DNA from: CAYZGU01 sp964478165
Lineage (GTDB): Bacteria; Poribacteria; WGA-4E; JAJDTR01
Direction of reading: 5' to 3'
Assembly: GCA_964478165.1 (NCBI GenBank)
Contig: CAYZGU010000005.1
Span: 1-46,680, forward strand
Length of the DNA stretch: 46,680 nucleotides
Shown: in pieces, positions 17,726 to 26,673 of the stretch
How positions within the stretch are numbered: position 1 is the stretch's first letter
Layout: every line of letters begins with the position of its first letter
Notes under the pieces: generated by a model
What the model saw: only the letters and a program-made list of their open reading frames with translations
Told to the model about the DNA's origin: nothing
Databases searched by the model: none
Made by a program: the position numbers and the translations under genes

Positions 17726-18745
17726 ATGGGAAGCGCATGGACTCGAAATTCGACACATAGCCGACTGATTGAGGCGAATTATATTGTGGGTGTTGACTTG
17801 GGTGGTACGAAAATCCTATCTGCTGTTGTCGATCCAACTGGCTGTATTATTTCGAGGTGCAAAATACTCACCAAACCGGAGAGAGGCGTGAACGAGGTCA
17901 TCGCTCGGATTGTGAAGTGTATCTGTAAGGCAATAGAGCGTGCTAACCTTGACATCTCGCAGGTGCGTGCAATGGGGATTGGTGCTCCAGGTGTCATTGA
18001 TTCGCAATCTGGGGTTGTTGTTTTCGCTCCTAACCTTTGTTGGTCGAACATACCGTTGAAAGCTAGGATTGAAGATGTCCTTAAAAGGCCGATTTGGATA
18101 GATAATGATGTGACTCTAGCCACACTTGCAGAGCAGGCGTTAGGTGCCGCCAGAGGTTATCAGAATTTGGTTGGGATTTTTGCGGGAACAGGGGTGGGTG
18201 GCGCAATAATGCTGAACGGTGTACCATTTCGCGGTGTCAATGGCACTGCGGGCGAGATCGGCCATGTGATTATCAAAGCGAATGGACCGAAATGCACATG
18301 CGGAAACCGAGGCTGTCTTGAAGTGCTCGCGAGTCGAACGGCGATTACGCGTGAGATTCGCAAAGCTGTCCTTAAACATGGCAAAAAGAGCCTTGTTACA
18401 GAGTTGAATGGTGGAAATATCGATCTTGTGCGCAGTAAGGTCTTGGCGCAGGCGGTAGAGGCGGGTGATGAGGTGACAATCAGGGTGCTGGAAAAGGCAC
18501 AACGCTATCTCGGCATGGGTGTGGCACTGGTTGTCAATTTCCTGAATCCTGAAATCGTTGTTCTAGGTGGTGGCGTTGTGGATGCGATGGGAGACAAATT
18601 TGTGGGTGAGGTGCGAGCGGTGGCAGCAGTGCATAGTCTGCCCAAGAGTATGAATGATATCGAAGTGGTCGCCGCAGAATTGGGTGGAAATGCCGGTGCC
18701 ATCGGAGCATCTGTCCTCGCACGTCGGAAGATTGAAGGCACTTGA
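17726..18745 (+). CDS. ROK-family sugar kinase (glucokinase-like)
   Basis: A 339-residue kinase. The ATP-binding segment VGVDLGGTKILSAVVD lies near residues 22-37, then GIGAPGVID, the sugar-binding WIDNDVTLATLAE, GIFAGTGVGGAIML, and the ROK zinc site with GEIGHVII followed by CTCGNRGCLE (about 192-201). There is no N-terminal helix-turn-helix, so it is an enzyme, not a repressor. It most likely phosphorylates glucose or a related hexose. The start is uncertain by a few codons, since no good ribosome site is seen. It could be transcribed with the preceding phosphatase if the hairpin between them allows read-through. Confidence 0.9.
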   Translation: MGSAWTRNSTHSRLIEANYIVGVDLGGTKILSAVVDPTGCIISRCKILTKPERGVNEVIARIVKCICKAIERANLDISQVRAMGIGAPGVIDSQSGVVVFAPNLCWSNIPLKARIEDVLKRPIWIDNDVTLATLAEQALGAARGYQNLVGIFAGTGVGGAIMLNGVPFRGVNGTAGEIGHVIIKANGPKCTCGNRGCLEVLASRTAITREIRKAVLKHGKKSLVTELNGGNIDLVRSKVLAQAVEAGDEVTIRVLEKAQRYLGMGVALVVNFLNPEIVVLGGGVVDAMGDKFVGEVRAVAAVHSLPKSMNDIEVVAAELGGNAGAIGASVLARRKIEGT

Positions 18746-18949
18746 AGTTATACTCGCAGTGTCGGATGCCGCATCCGATGTCAGCTTACGGGTTTGCAAT
18801 GCATGTAGATGTCCGCGTTTCTTCTGACATACGGCTGGCGTTATGCTACCTTGTGTGATGCGTATCGGCAGGAATGAGGGTACGAGAAGCAAAGGAATAA
18901 TCATAAGGTTTCCGGCCCGTGTTTCACAAGCTTCCGCGTGGTAAATGCG
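18746..18949 (+). ncRNA. Possible small transcript ending in a strong terminator
   Basis: About 200 bp lie between the ROK kinase stop and a very strong terminator, without any ORF. A weak promoter-like pair, CTGACA (about 18826) with a 17-bp spacer and TACCTT, would give an RNA of roughly 125 nt. It matches no RNA family I know, and may simply be the 3' untranslated region of the kinase mRNA. Confidence 0.2.
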
Positions 18950-18988
18950 ACAGGCCCTGTTCTGACTTTCGAGCAGGGCCTGTTTTTT
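18950..18988 (+). terminator. Strong rho-independent terminator upstream of uvrA
   Basis: ACAGGCCCTG pairs perfectly with CAGGGCCTGT, extended inward by 3 further pairs including one G-U, and is followed by six Ts (18983-18988). It insulates uvrA from the upstream genes. Confidence 0.9.
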
Positions 18989-19021
18989 ATCGGACGAAAA
19001 AAAATAGAGAATAAAACACAC

Positions 19022-19078
19022 TTGACGCTTGTATAGGTGTTTGCTATGATGCTCGTTCTCAGGTTGCTAGAGAACGAG
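19022..19078 (+). promoter_or_regulatory. uvrA promoter with a 9-bp inverted repeat over the start site
   Basis: TTGACG (19022-19027), a 17-bp spacer and TATGAT (19045-19050) form the promoter; transcription should start near 19057. The perfect inverted repeat CTCGTTCTC (19052-19060), 9-bp gap, GAGAACGAG (19070-19078) covers the start site, where a repressor would block. The inner GTTC...GAAC words resemble halves of known LexA boxes, but the spacing is not that of any standard LexA box I know. It may alternatively form a leader hairpin. Confidence 0.7.
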
Positions 19079-19110
19079 AAGGGTCGTGCGATACAATCTA
19101 AGGAGAATAC

Positions 19111-22100
19111 ATGGCTCAGGAACACATCAACATTGGCGGCGCGCGGGAGCATAATCTCAAAAACATCAATCTCCGGTTGCCCAAAGACAAGCTTATAGTT
19201 TTCACCGGGGTCAGTGGTTCTGGCAAATCGTCCCTAGCGTTTGACACGATATATGCGGAAGGACAGCGTCGCTATATCCAATCTCTTTCCACGTATGCGC
19301 GCCAATTCCTCGGTCAACTTGAAAAGCCTGATGTTGACTTCATTGACGGTCTTGCCCCGTCAATCTCCATTGACCAAAAGTCAACGGCGCACAATCCGCG
19401 TTCAACCGTAGCAACGGTTACAGAGATTTACGACTATTTACGTGTGCTCTTTGCCCGTGTCGGTACTCCGCATTGTCTTCAATGTGGGCGAGTTGTAGGT
19501 GCGCAAACTGCAGATGCGATTGTTGACCAAATTGTGGGTTTGCCTGTGGCGTCAAAGATTTTGATCCTAGCCCCAATTGTGAGTGGACGGCGTGGCGAGT
19601 ATCGCGAGGAGCTTTCAGATGCTCGGAAAGCTGGGTTCGTTCGGGTCAGAATTGATGGAGAGGTCTACGATTTAATGGAGGATATCCAGCTGGATCGTAA
19701 CCAACGACACGACATTGAGCTTGTGGTTGATCGTGTCGTTATTAAACCAGAAATTCGGGCCCGCGTTGCTGAGGCCGTTGAAACGTCGCTGAGATTAGGT
19801 AATGGTCAACTAATCGTTCACGTTGTGGAAAATCCGCGGTCAGTCGGTGCCGCGAGTAAGGATAGCGGACCGACTCCTGGAGATCTTTTATTTAGTAAGG
19901 ATTACACTTGTGTTCACTGTAATATTAGTTATGATCCACCGGCACCCCGTCATTTCTCGTTCAACAGTCCGGCGGGCATGTGTCTTTCATGCAAAGGACT
20001 GGGCAGTATCACGGAGATGTCAGTCGATTTAGTTGTATCCGACCCAAGTAAGTCTATCAGCGAGGGAGCGATTGCCTTTTGGGGAACACTTGAGACGCTT
20101 CAAACTCGTCACCGTGCGCTGAGTCTGGCAAACCATCTCGGCTTTAGTATCGATACACCGTGGGAAGACCTTACTGCGTCACATCGACAAATCATTTTAT
20201 ACGGCAGCGGAAAAGAGAAAATTCCGTTCGTCTATCGCTCTCGCCGAAATCGACGTTACACCTACACATCGGTCTTTGAAGGAGTCATTCCCCCTGAAGA
20301 GCGGAAGTTTTTTCAAACGTCTTCAGAGTTACATAAACGCTATCTCGGGAAATATATGGTCTCAGGCACGTGTCCAGAGTGCCACGGGGGACGATTGAAA
20401 CCAGAGGTCGAGGGAGTTACGATTGGCGGAAAATCGATTCTTGATGTGATCGGGATGACCATTAGCGAGAGCCTTGTATTTTTTCAGAACCTTCATCTGG
20501 GTGAGCGCGATTCCTTTGTTGCGACGGATTTGTTGAAGGAGATTAAGGGACGCATTGGGTTTTTGATAAGTGTCGGCCTGCATTATTTAACGCTTAATCG
20601 CGGCGCTCCTTCGCTTTCCGGCGGGGAAGCACAGCGCATGCGGTTAGCTAGTCAAGTAGGGGCTGGCTTGCGTGGCGTAATCTATGTGCTCGATGAACCA
20701 AGTATTGGTCTCCATCCTCGGGATAATACCCACTTGCTTACTACGCTCAAACACCTTCGTAATCAGGGAAATACCGTGATTGTTGTTGAACATGATGAGG
20801 ATACGATGTGGGCCGGCGATCTAATCGTGGATTTCGGCCCTGGGCCTGGTGTTAAAGGTGGAGAGATTGCTGGAATAGGCGTACCGCAGGAATTCATCGG
20901 TAAATCTCAGACACTGACCGCACAGTACCTGCGAGGTGAAAAAGAAATCGAAATTCCGGTTGAACGTCGATTAATCACTGAACGATGGCTTGAAATAGAC
21001 GGCGCACGCCAGAACAATCTCAAGAATATTACTGCGCGAATCCCCGTCGGGGCCTTCACCTGTGTGACAGGAGTCAGTGGTTCAGGTAAGAGCTCGCTTA
21101 TCAACGACATACTATTTGAGGCGCTCTCCCGTGATTTAATGAAAGCACATGGTCAACCTGGTCAGTACAAGGCGATACGGGCTATCGTTGCGGAGAATAC
21201 CGAGATGCAAACGCGTGAATCCGATAGTGGCGCTTACGACTTGAATGGCGTTGTAGACAGACAGATCGAGGCAATTGGCTTGGTATCGTCTCCATTGCCG
21301 CTTTCCGTTGTACAGGTGCCAGTTACGAACGTGGTTGATAAGGTGATTAACATCGACCAAGCGCCGATCGGGCGCACTCCCAGGTCGAATCCTGCCACTT
21401 ACACTAAGGTATTTGATCAGATTCGGTCTTTCTACTCCGAACTCGCCGACTCAAAGTTACGAGGTTATCGGCCCGGCAGATTCAGCTTTAATGTCAGTGG
21501 TGGTCGTTGTGAAGCCTGTGCGGGGAACGGGGCAAAGCGCGTTGAAATGCACTTACTTGCGGACATATGGGTGGAATGCAATGTTTGTCGCGGGCGTCGG
21601 TACAATGATGAGACGTTGGAGGTCAAATATCGAGGAAAAACAATCACCGATGTATTGAACATGGATGTGCAAGAGGCACTAGATCATTTTTCAAATGTGC
21701 ATGCGATTGCGCACATTTTGCAGACATTGCATGATGTTGGGTTAGATTACATTAAGCTCGGTCAACCGGCACCGACACTTTCCGGCGGCGAAGCACAACG
21801 AATCAAGCTGGCCCGCGAGCTTGCAAAACGCAGCATTGGAACGACTCTTTACATTCTTGATGAGCCCACAACTGGGTTGCATTTCGATGATGTCAAAAAA
21901 CTGTTGGAGGTCTTGCATCGGCTGGTTGACAAAGGTAATACGGTTGTCGTGGTTGAGCATAACCTGGAGGTTGTGAAAACGGCTGATTATCTGATAGATT
22001 TGGGACCCGAAGGTGGGGAAGAAGGGGGCTATGTTGTCGCTTGTGGTCGGCCCGAGGATGTGGCAGATGTGGAGCAATCGTTTACGGGACAGGCCTTGAG

Positions 22101-24741
22101 CAAGGTGCTATCGGGGGGAAGAAAGGAAGGGGAGCATCGACGGGTGGCCGACGGACAGGGGGACGAGTTTGCCAAGGCACTTGCTGACCGTGACGAGCGG
22201 ATTAATGCCGGCGGCATTAACAGTTATCGGTCCATATCTGTTCACGGGGCGAAAGAACATAATTTGAAAGATGTAAACGTCGACATACCGCATGGAAAAC
22301 TGACTGCGCTCACCGGTGTAAGTGGTTCGGGCAAAACTTCGTTGGCCCTTGATACTATTTATGCCGAAGGCCAGAGGCGTTATGTTGAGTCTCTTTCGGC
22401 ATACGCTCGTCAATTCTTGGGTCAGCTCGAAAAACCAAAGGTCGAGAAGATTGAAGGTCTATCACCCGCAATTGCGATTGAGCAGAAACCACCGACCCAG
22501 AATCCAAGATCTACGGTTGCAACATTGACGGAGATCTATGATTATTTGCGCGTTCTCTATGCGAGGGCTGGTACGCCACATTGTCCCGAATGCGGCACAG
22601 AAGTTGGTGCCCAGACTTTGCAGCAAATTGTTGATAAAATCGCTAGCCTGTCGATTGGATCACGGGTGCATATTCTGTCGCCCTTAATTTTGCAAAACAA
22701 TGAGGATTACCCTGCGTCATTTCTCCGTCTTCGGAAAGAGGGCTATGCGCGTCTTGAGATTAACGGCGAAATCATTCTGCTTGATAAGGCGCCGAATATC
22801 AGCAAGAACATCCGACATGACGTGAACATTGTGATAGATCGTCTGGTGTTGGTTCGCGCGGAAACGGGGCGCTTATCGGAGGCTGTTGAAATCGCGCTCA
22901 ATCAGAGCAAAGGGGTAGTCGCTGTCAGGATTACTGATGACGAGTCTCGCGTTCTTTTCTTTAGCCAGCATTCTGCGTGTCTTGTGTGTGATATAAGTTT
23001 TGTCGAATTGACACCTCGCCACTTTTCATTCAATAGTCCGTTAGGGCAGTGCTCAGTTTGTGAGGGAATTGGTACGACTTACAATGGACGTCGCATTTGT
23101 AAAGAATGTGAGGGGACACGAATCCAAGCCTTTCCCCGTGCGGTACGACTTGGTCGGAAAACAATCGCGATGGTAACGGCCATGTCAATCGGTGAGGCAA
23201 GCGAGTTTTTTTCTGGGGCTTCGGATCGAAAAAACACAGAAGGCGGGCATCCTACACTGGCAATGCAGCCTCACCAGATAGAAATTGCGCATAACCTTCT
23301 GAACGAGATTCAAAACCGTATTCAATTTCTGATGGACGTAGGTCTTCATTATCTTACACTAGACCGATCAGCTCCCACCATCTCGGGCGGTGAGATGGAA
23401 CGTATTCGGCTTGCAAGCCAGCTCGGTAGTGGGCTAACAGGCGTGACCTATGTTCTCGACGAACCTAGCATTGGTTTACACAAGCGGGATCAGGCCCGAC
23501 TTCTGAGAGCTCTAGAGCGCCTACGAGATTTGGATAACAGTGTATTGGTGGTGGAGCACGATGTAGACACGATGTTGGCAGCAGACTACATCGTTGATTT
23601 TGGGCCCGGCGCTGGTAAACTAGGTGGAGAAGTGGTCAGCACGGGTTCGCCGATTGAAGTTCAACAAGACGCGAAGTCGTTAACAGGAAAGTATTTGTCC
23701 GGCGAACTAAGTATCGAAGTTCCCTCGAGCCGACGAAGTGGGAAGGGTGAGTGGCTTGAAATTGGAGGGGCTTCCACGAACAATCTTAAGTGCGTTACTG
23801 CTACTGTTCCGCTGGGCACTCTTACATGCGTGACGGGCGTTTCTGGTTCAGGGAAAAGCTCGCTTATTTCGGGGACCCTTTATCCGGCACTCGCCGCGCA
23901 ATTAAATCACACGAATGAGCGGGGTGGCAGGTACAAACGGATCGATGGCAGTGAACATCTTGACAAACTAATCAATATTGATCAACATCCAATTGGCGAG
24001 ACGCCCAGGTCTAATCCCGCCACCTATACGGATATCTTCACCAAGGTTCGTTATCTTTTTGCCGAGCTTCCGGAAGCTAAAATTCGAGGTTTCGACTCGC
24101 GTAGATTCAGCTTCAACCTCAAGGTTGGTCAGTGTGAAAACTGTCAAGGCTACGGATATAACCGCGTGGAAATGCACTTTCTTGCTGATGTGTGGGTAAA
24201 ATGCGAGATGTGCAATGGTAGTGCCTACAACCATGAAACCCTGCAGATCCGTTATAGAGGGAAGAACATCGCTGAGGTGTTAGAGATGACGGTTGAGGAA
24301 GCTCTCAATCACTTCAAAAATGTCGCGAGTATTGCCAAACGGCTGCAGATGCTCCATGATGTGGGTTTGGAGTATATACAACTTGGACAGGCCGCAACGA
24401 CGCTCTCGGGCGGTGAAGCACAACGTGTCAAATTGGCGCGTGAACTAGCCAAACGCAGTACTGGAAGAACGATTTATATCATGGATGAACCCACGACAGG
24501 TCTGCACTTCGCAGATGTACAGAAACTCCTAAGCGTACTCAATCGGTTGGTCGAAAAGGGGAACACTATTATTGTGATTGAACACAATCTGGACGTAATC
24601 AAGTGTGCCGATTGGGTAATAGATCTTGGCCCAGAGGGTGGGGATGATGGTGGCGAAATTGTTGCCATGGGCACACCTGAGGTTGTGGCTGCCAAGAATG
24701 AATCACATACTGGGACGTTTCTGAGGCAGTGGTTGCGATGA
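19111..24741 (+). CDS. uvrA: Tandem-fused UvrA (excinuclease ABC subunit A, two copies in one chain)
   Basis: A 1876-residue damage-recognition ATPase made of two full UvrA units in one frame; ordinary UvrA is about 940-1000. Unit 1 (about 1-985): Walker A 33-40, Zn cysteines 267/270/291/294 and 421/424, signature SGG about 503-505, Walker B with D528-E529, second Walker A 654-661, Zn 800/803, second SGG near 891-893. A polar linker follows, then unit 2 from about 1039: Walker A 1069-1076, UvrB-binding region retained, Zn 1290/1293 and 1314/1317, CKEC 1330-1333, last Walker A 1576-1583. In unit 2 only 16 residues lie between CSVC and CKEC, against 130 in unit 1, so the DNA-clamping insertion domain is missing. 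AAGGAG precedes the ATG. Own promoter; no frameshift. Confidence 0.96.
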   Translation: MAQEHINIGGAREHNLKNINLRLPKDKLIVFTGVSGSGKSSLAFDTIYAEGQRRYIQSLSTYARQFLGQLEKPDVDFIDGLAPSISIDQKSTAHNPRSTVATVTEIYDYLRVLFARVGTPHCLQCGRVVGAQTADAIVDQIVGLPVASKILILAPIVSGRRGEYREELSDARKAGFVRVRIDGEVYDLMEDIQLDRNQRHDIELVVDRVVIKPEIRARVAEAVETSLRLGNGQLIVHVVENPRSVGAASKDSGPTPGDLLFSKDYTCVHCNISYDPPAPRHFSFNSPAGMCLSCKGLGSITEMSVDLVVSDPSKSISEGAIAFWGTLETLQTRHRALSLANHLGFSIDTPWEDLTASHRQIILYGSGKEKIPFVYRSRRNRRYTYTSVFEGVIPPEERKFFQTSSELHKRYLGKYMVSGTCPECHGGRLKPEVEGVTIGGKSILDVIGMTISESLVFFQNLHLGERDSFVATDLLKEIKGRIGFLISVGLHYLTLNRGAPSLSGGEAQRMRLASQVGAGLRGVIYVLDEPSIGLHPRDNTHLLTTLKHLRNQGNTVIVVEHDEDTMWAGDLIVDFGPGPGVKGGEIAGIGVPQEFIGKSQTLTAQYLRGEKEIEIPVERRLITERWLEIDGARQNNLKNITARIPVGAFTCVTGVSGSGKSSLINDILFEALSRDLMKAHGQPGQYKAIRAIVAENTEMQTRESDSGAYDLNGVVDRQIEAIGLVSSPLPLSVVQVPVTNVVDKVINIDQAPIGRTPRSNPATYTKVFDQIRSFYSELADSKLRGYRPGRFSFNVSGGRCEACAGNGAKRVEMHLLADIWVECNVCRGRRYNDETLEVKYRGKTITDVLNMDVQEALDHFSNVHAIAHILQTLHDVGLDYIKLGQPAPTLSGGEAQRIKLARELAKRSIGTTLYILDEPTTGLHFDDVKKLLEVLHRLVDKGNTVVVVEHNLEVVKTADYLIDLGPEGGEEGGYVVACGRPEDVADVEQSFTGQALSKVLSGGRKEGEHRRVADGQGDEFAKALADRDERINAGGINSYRSISVHGAKEHNLKDVNVDIPHGKLTALTGVSGSGKTSLALDTIYAEGQRRYVESLSAYARQFLGQLEKPKVEKIEGLSPAIAIEQKPPTQNPRSTVATLTEIYDYLRVLYARAGTPHCPECGTEVGAQTLQQIVDKIASLSIGSRVHILSPLILQNNEDYPASFLRLRKEGYARLEINGEIILLDKAPNISKNIRHDVNIVIDRLVLVRAETGRLSEAVEIALNQSKGVVAVRITDDESRVLFFSQHSACLVCDISFVELTPRHFSFNSPLGQCSVCEGIGTTYNGRRICKECEGTRIQAFPRAVRLGRKTIAMVTAMSIGEASEFFSGASDRKNTEGGHPTLAMQPHQIEIAHNLLNEIQNRIQFLMDVGLHYLTLDRSAPTISGGEMERIRLASQLGSGLTGVTYVLDEPSIGLHKRDQARLLRALERLRDLDNSVLVVEHDVDTMLAADYIVDFGPGAGKLGGEVVSTGSPIEVQQDAKSLTGKYLSGELSIEVPSSRRSGKGEWLEIGGASTNNLKCVTATVPLGTLTCVTGVSGSGKSSLISGTLYPALAAQLNHTNERGGRYKRIDGSEHLDKLINIDQHPIGETPRSNPATYTDIFTKVRYLFAELPEAKIRGFDSRRFSFNLKVGQCENCQGYGYNRVEMHFLADVWVKCEMCNGSAYNHETLQIRYRGKNIAEVLEMTVEEALNHFKNVASIAKRLQMLHDVGLEYIQLGQAATTLSGGEAQRVKLARELAKRSTGRTIYIMDEPTTGLHFADVQKLLSVLNRLVEKGNTIIVIEHNLDVIKCADWVIDLGPEGGDDGGEIVAMGTPEVVAAKNESHTGTFLRQWLR

Positions 24742-24768
24742 CTCACGTCGAAGATTCATTTTCGCCGA

Positions 24769-24798
24769 TTGACACGCCCTTTGAAATGGTGATAAAAT
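24769..24798 (+). promoter_or_regulatory. Sigma70-type promoter just after uvrA
   Basis: TTGACA (24769-24774), an 18-bp spacer and TAAAAT (24793-24798), starting 28 bp after the uvrA stop. Transcription would begin near 24805 and cover the small ORF and the exported protein gene. Confidence 0.65.
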
Positions 24799-24834
24799 CA
24801 ACACAACAGCCTTGCTAACACATCGTGTCTGCTC

Positions 24835-25152
24835 ATGTTTACATGGGCTTTGTCTCCCGGCTTACTACTCTTTCGTCCAAAAGGCAATGTGTCAGAAGAA
24901 TCGAATCCGCAGCGACTTTCACGCATGGGTTCAAATGGGTCGAGCACACTTGTCGGAGAATTAAGTAGGTTGTCTCGCTTAGGCTGTAGGATGTCCGATT
25001 GCGATGTGAAGGAGCTTCTTGAGGTAGCGCTCCGTGAGAACAGATGGCATCGGGTTTTAGCCGGGACAATGGCGGCATCTTCGTCTATCAATCCTTCTCT
25101 CGCGTTGCTTAATTGTCGGATTTGCGACTTGGTTGCTAATGCGTCGATGTAG
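24835..25152 (+). CDS. Possible small hypothetical protein
   Basis: An ATG frame of 105 residues starting about 30 nt after a predicted transcription start. The second half (SDCDVKELLEVALRENRW) reads like a soluble helical protein; the first half is less convincing. No ribosome site precedes the ATG, and no family is recognised. It ends before the GTG start of the exported protein at 25241. If it is not a gene, the promoter feeds a leader of about 430 nt. Confidence 0.35.
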   Translation: MFTWALSPGLLLFRPKGNVSEESNPQRLSRMGSNGSSTLVGELSRLSRLGCRMSDCDVKELLEVALRENRWHRVLAGTMAASSSINPSLALLNCRICDLVANASM

Positions 25153-25240
25153 TGACAAGAGTGGTCAACGAGGATTTTGTATGAGAATCACGTCTGGCGC
25201 TGACGCAATAGCTCCGCAGTGGTCCCTTGGAGGACGAATT

Positions 25241-26290
25241 GTGATACGTATTATAGTGGTAGTTCTAGCGTTGAATGTGTTAGCCGGCCACGCTCTTTTG
25301 GCGGACAATGTTGACATCCCTACGGGGCAAGATCCTGTGCGAAGATTTGTCCTTATCGATGGCTCAGAACTGATAGGTCGGGTTCTCAAACAGGATGGCG
25401 ACCAGTTACAGGTTTTGACGCTAAACGGGGAGATTCGCGCAGTCTTTGCCCAAGACATTTTGTCGCAAAATGATGCGGATTCAATTGTTGCTAAAGATAC
25501 CTATCGCGTTGTTCGCGGAGAAATTTGGGGAAAGAATGCGAACCGAACGCGTCATTTTTGGTCGCCTTCATCGTTTCCCTTGATGAAAGGAGAAAGTTAT
25601 CTCTCCCAAAAACAGATTGCTACTACTATCTACGCTAGCGGTTTAACCGACAATATAGGAGTGATGGCGGCCTCCGTGCTTCCGGCACTTCTCGCTGGTG
25701 CCGACTGGTTTAACTTGGCCGGCGCTGTAAAGATCGCAGATAAAGTGACCGAAAATGTCCACGTGTCAGCCGGTGCCGAAGTATTAGTCGTGGGGATGAG
25801 CAGTTCGTTCAGTGATAAGGCTGCAGTTGCGCTTCCATTTGTGGGTTTTACAGTCGGAGAACCCGATCGGCAATTTTCCGTAAATCTTGGAGCCGCGTTC
25901 CATAGAGGCATTTTACCTGACGATGACGAGTACTGTGACGATTTGTCCAGTGGTGGGCCATTAGCACCGATGGAGCATGGTCGGGATTATGAGGATTGTT
26001 TTGACTATGATGATAACGGCGATTGGTATGATGACATTCATGACGGTGTAACTCCCATGTTTTCAATTTCCGGGATGATACGTGTAACAAAAACCTTTGG
26101 ACTAGTAACCGAGAACCTCTTTTTCCCTGGTTGGAGGACGCCTGGTTCGGGTTGGGGAGTCTTCAGCTTACATGGGTTTGCCATTCGAAGATTGGGGGAA
26201 AGAAACGCCTGGGACTTTGGCTTCGTAACCAACTTTACTGATGGCAATGCGATCGTGATTCCGTGGCTTGAGTACATGTGGCAGTTTTAG
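25241..26290 (+). CDS. Hypothetical exported, probably outer-membrane barrel protein
   Basis: About 349 residues, family not recognised. GTG at 25241 is chosen because GGAGG lies 7 bp before it and it begins a clean signal peptide (MIRIIVVVLALNVLAGHALLA). Residues about 30-70 (FVLIDGSELIGRVL, LQVLTLNGEIRAVF) look like a small SH3/Sm-like beta domain. The rest has alternating hydrophobic strands (VHVSAGAEVLVVG, VALPFVGFTVG, FSVNLGAAFH) and ends with an aromatic residue (EYMWQF), as outer-membrane barrels do. An acidic segment rich in Asp, Tyr and Cys (DDDEYCDD, DCFDYDDNGDWYDD) may bind calcium. It stands between uvrA and the transporter. Confidence 0.65.
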   Translation: MIRIIVVVLALNVLAGHALLADNVDIPTGQDPVRRFVLIDGSELIGRVLKQDGDQLQVLTLNGEIRAVFAQDILSQNDADSIVAKDTYRVVRGEIWGKNANRTRHFWSPSSFPLMKGESYLSQKQIATTIYASGLTDNIGVMAASVLPALLAGADWFNLAGAVKIADKVTENVHVSAGAEVLVVGMSSSFSDKAAVALPFVGFTVGEPDRQFSVNLGAAFHRGILPDDDEYCDDLSSGGPLAPMEHGRDYEDCFDYDDNGDWYDDIHDGVTPMFSISGMIRVTKTFGLVTENLFFPGWRTPGSGWGVFSLHGFAIRRLGERNAWDFGFVTNFTDGNAIVIPWLEYMWQF

Positions 26291-26437
26291 CCGGTGAAGA
26301 GTTTGAAGCTTTACGATTACGTGCTTCCATTTCGTGCTTCAGCCTCTTTGCAAGAGCGACACAGGTGTCTAATAAATGTGTTCATGTAAAGAGAGAGGGG
26401 TTGCGAAATGCGCTGCATGCGTTCTGAAATTCAAGGG

Positions 26438-26466
26438 TTGACAGGATCGCAGCCTCGCCATATAAT
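26438..26466 (+). promoter_or_regulatory. Perfect-consensus sigma70 promoter of the Nramp-like gene
   Basis: TTGACA (26438-26443), exactly 17 bp, TATAAT (26461-26466): an exact consensus match. The leader would be about 150-200 nt, long enough for a control element. I see only short possible hairpins (for example AGGGC with GCCCT near 26512-26543) and recognise no riboswitch. Confidence 0.85.
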
Positions 26467-26673
26467 GATACTGTGGATTAAGATACTCAACTTGGCAGTA
26501 AATGGCTCTAGAGGGCGAGATTAGCTGGTTTGGATGCCCTGAACCCCGGGTTCCCATGTTCCATCAAGTACGCATCTCTCATTAAATTGTCTTATCCGGT
26601 GTGTTGAAGCCGTGAGTGTTTGGAAGAAGTTGTTTTGTTGGTAGACGAATCAGGGTTAGTGTGTCGAAGTATC

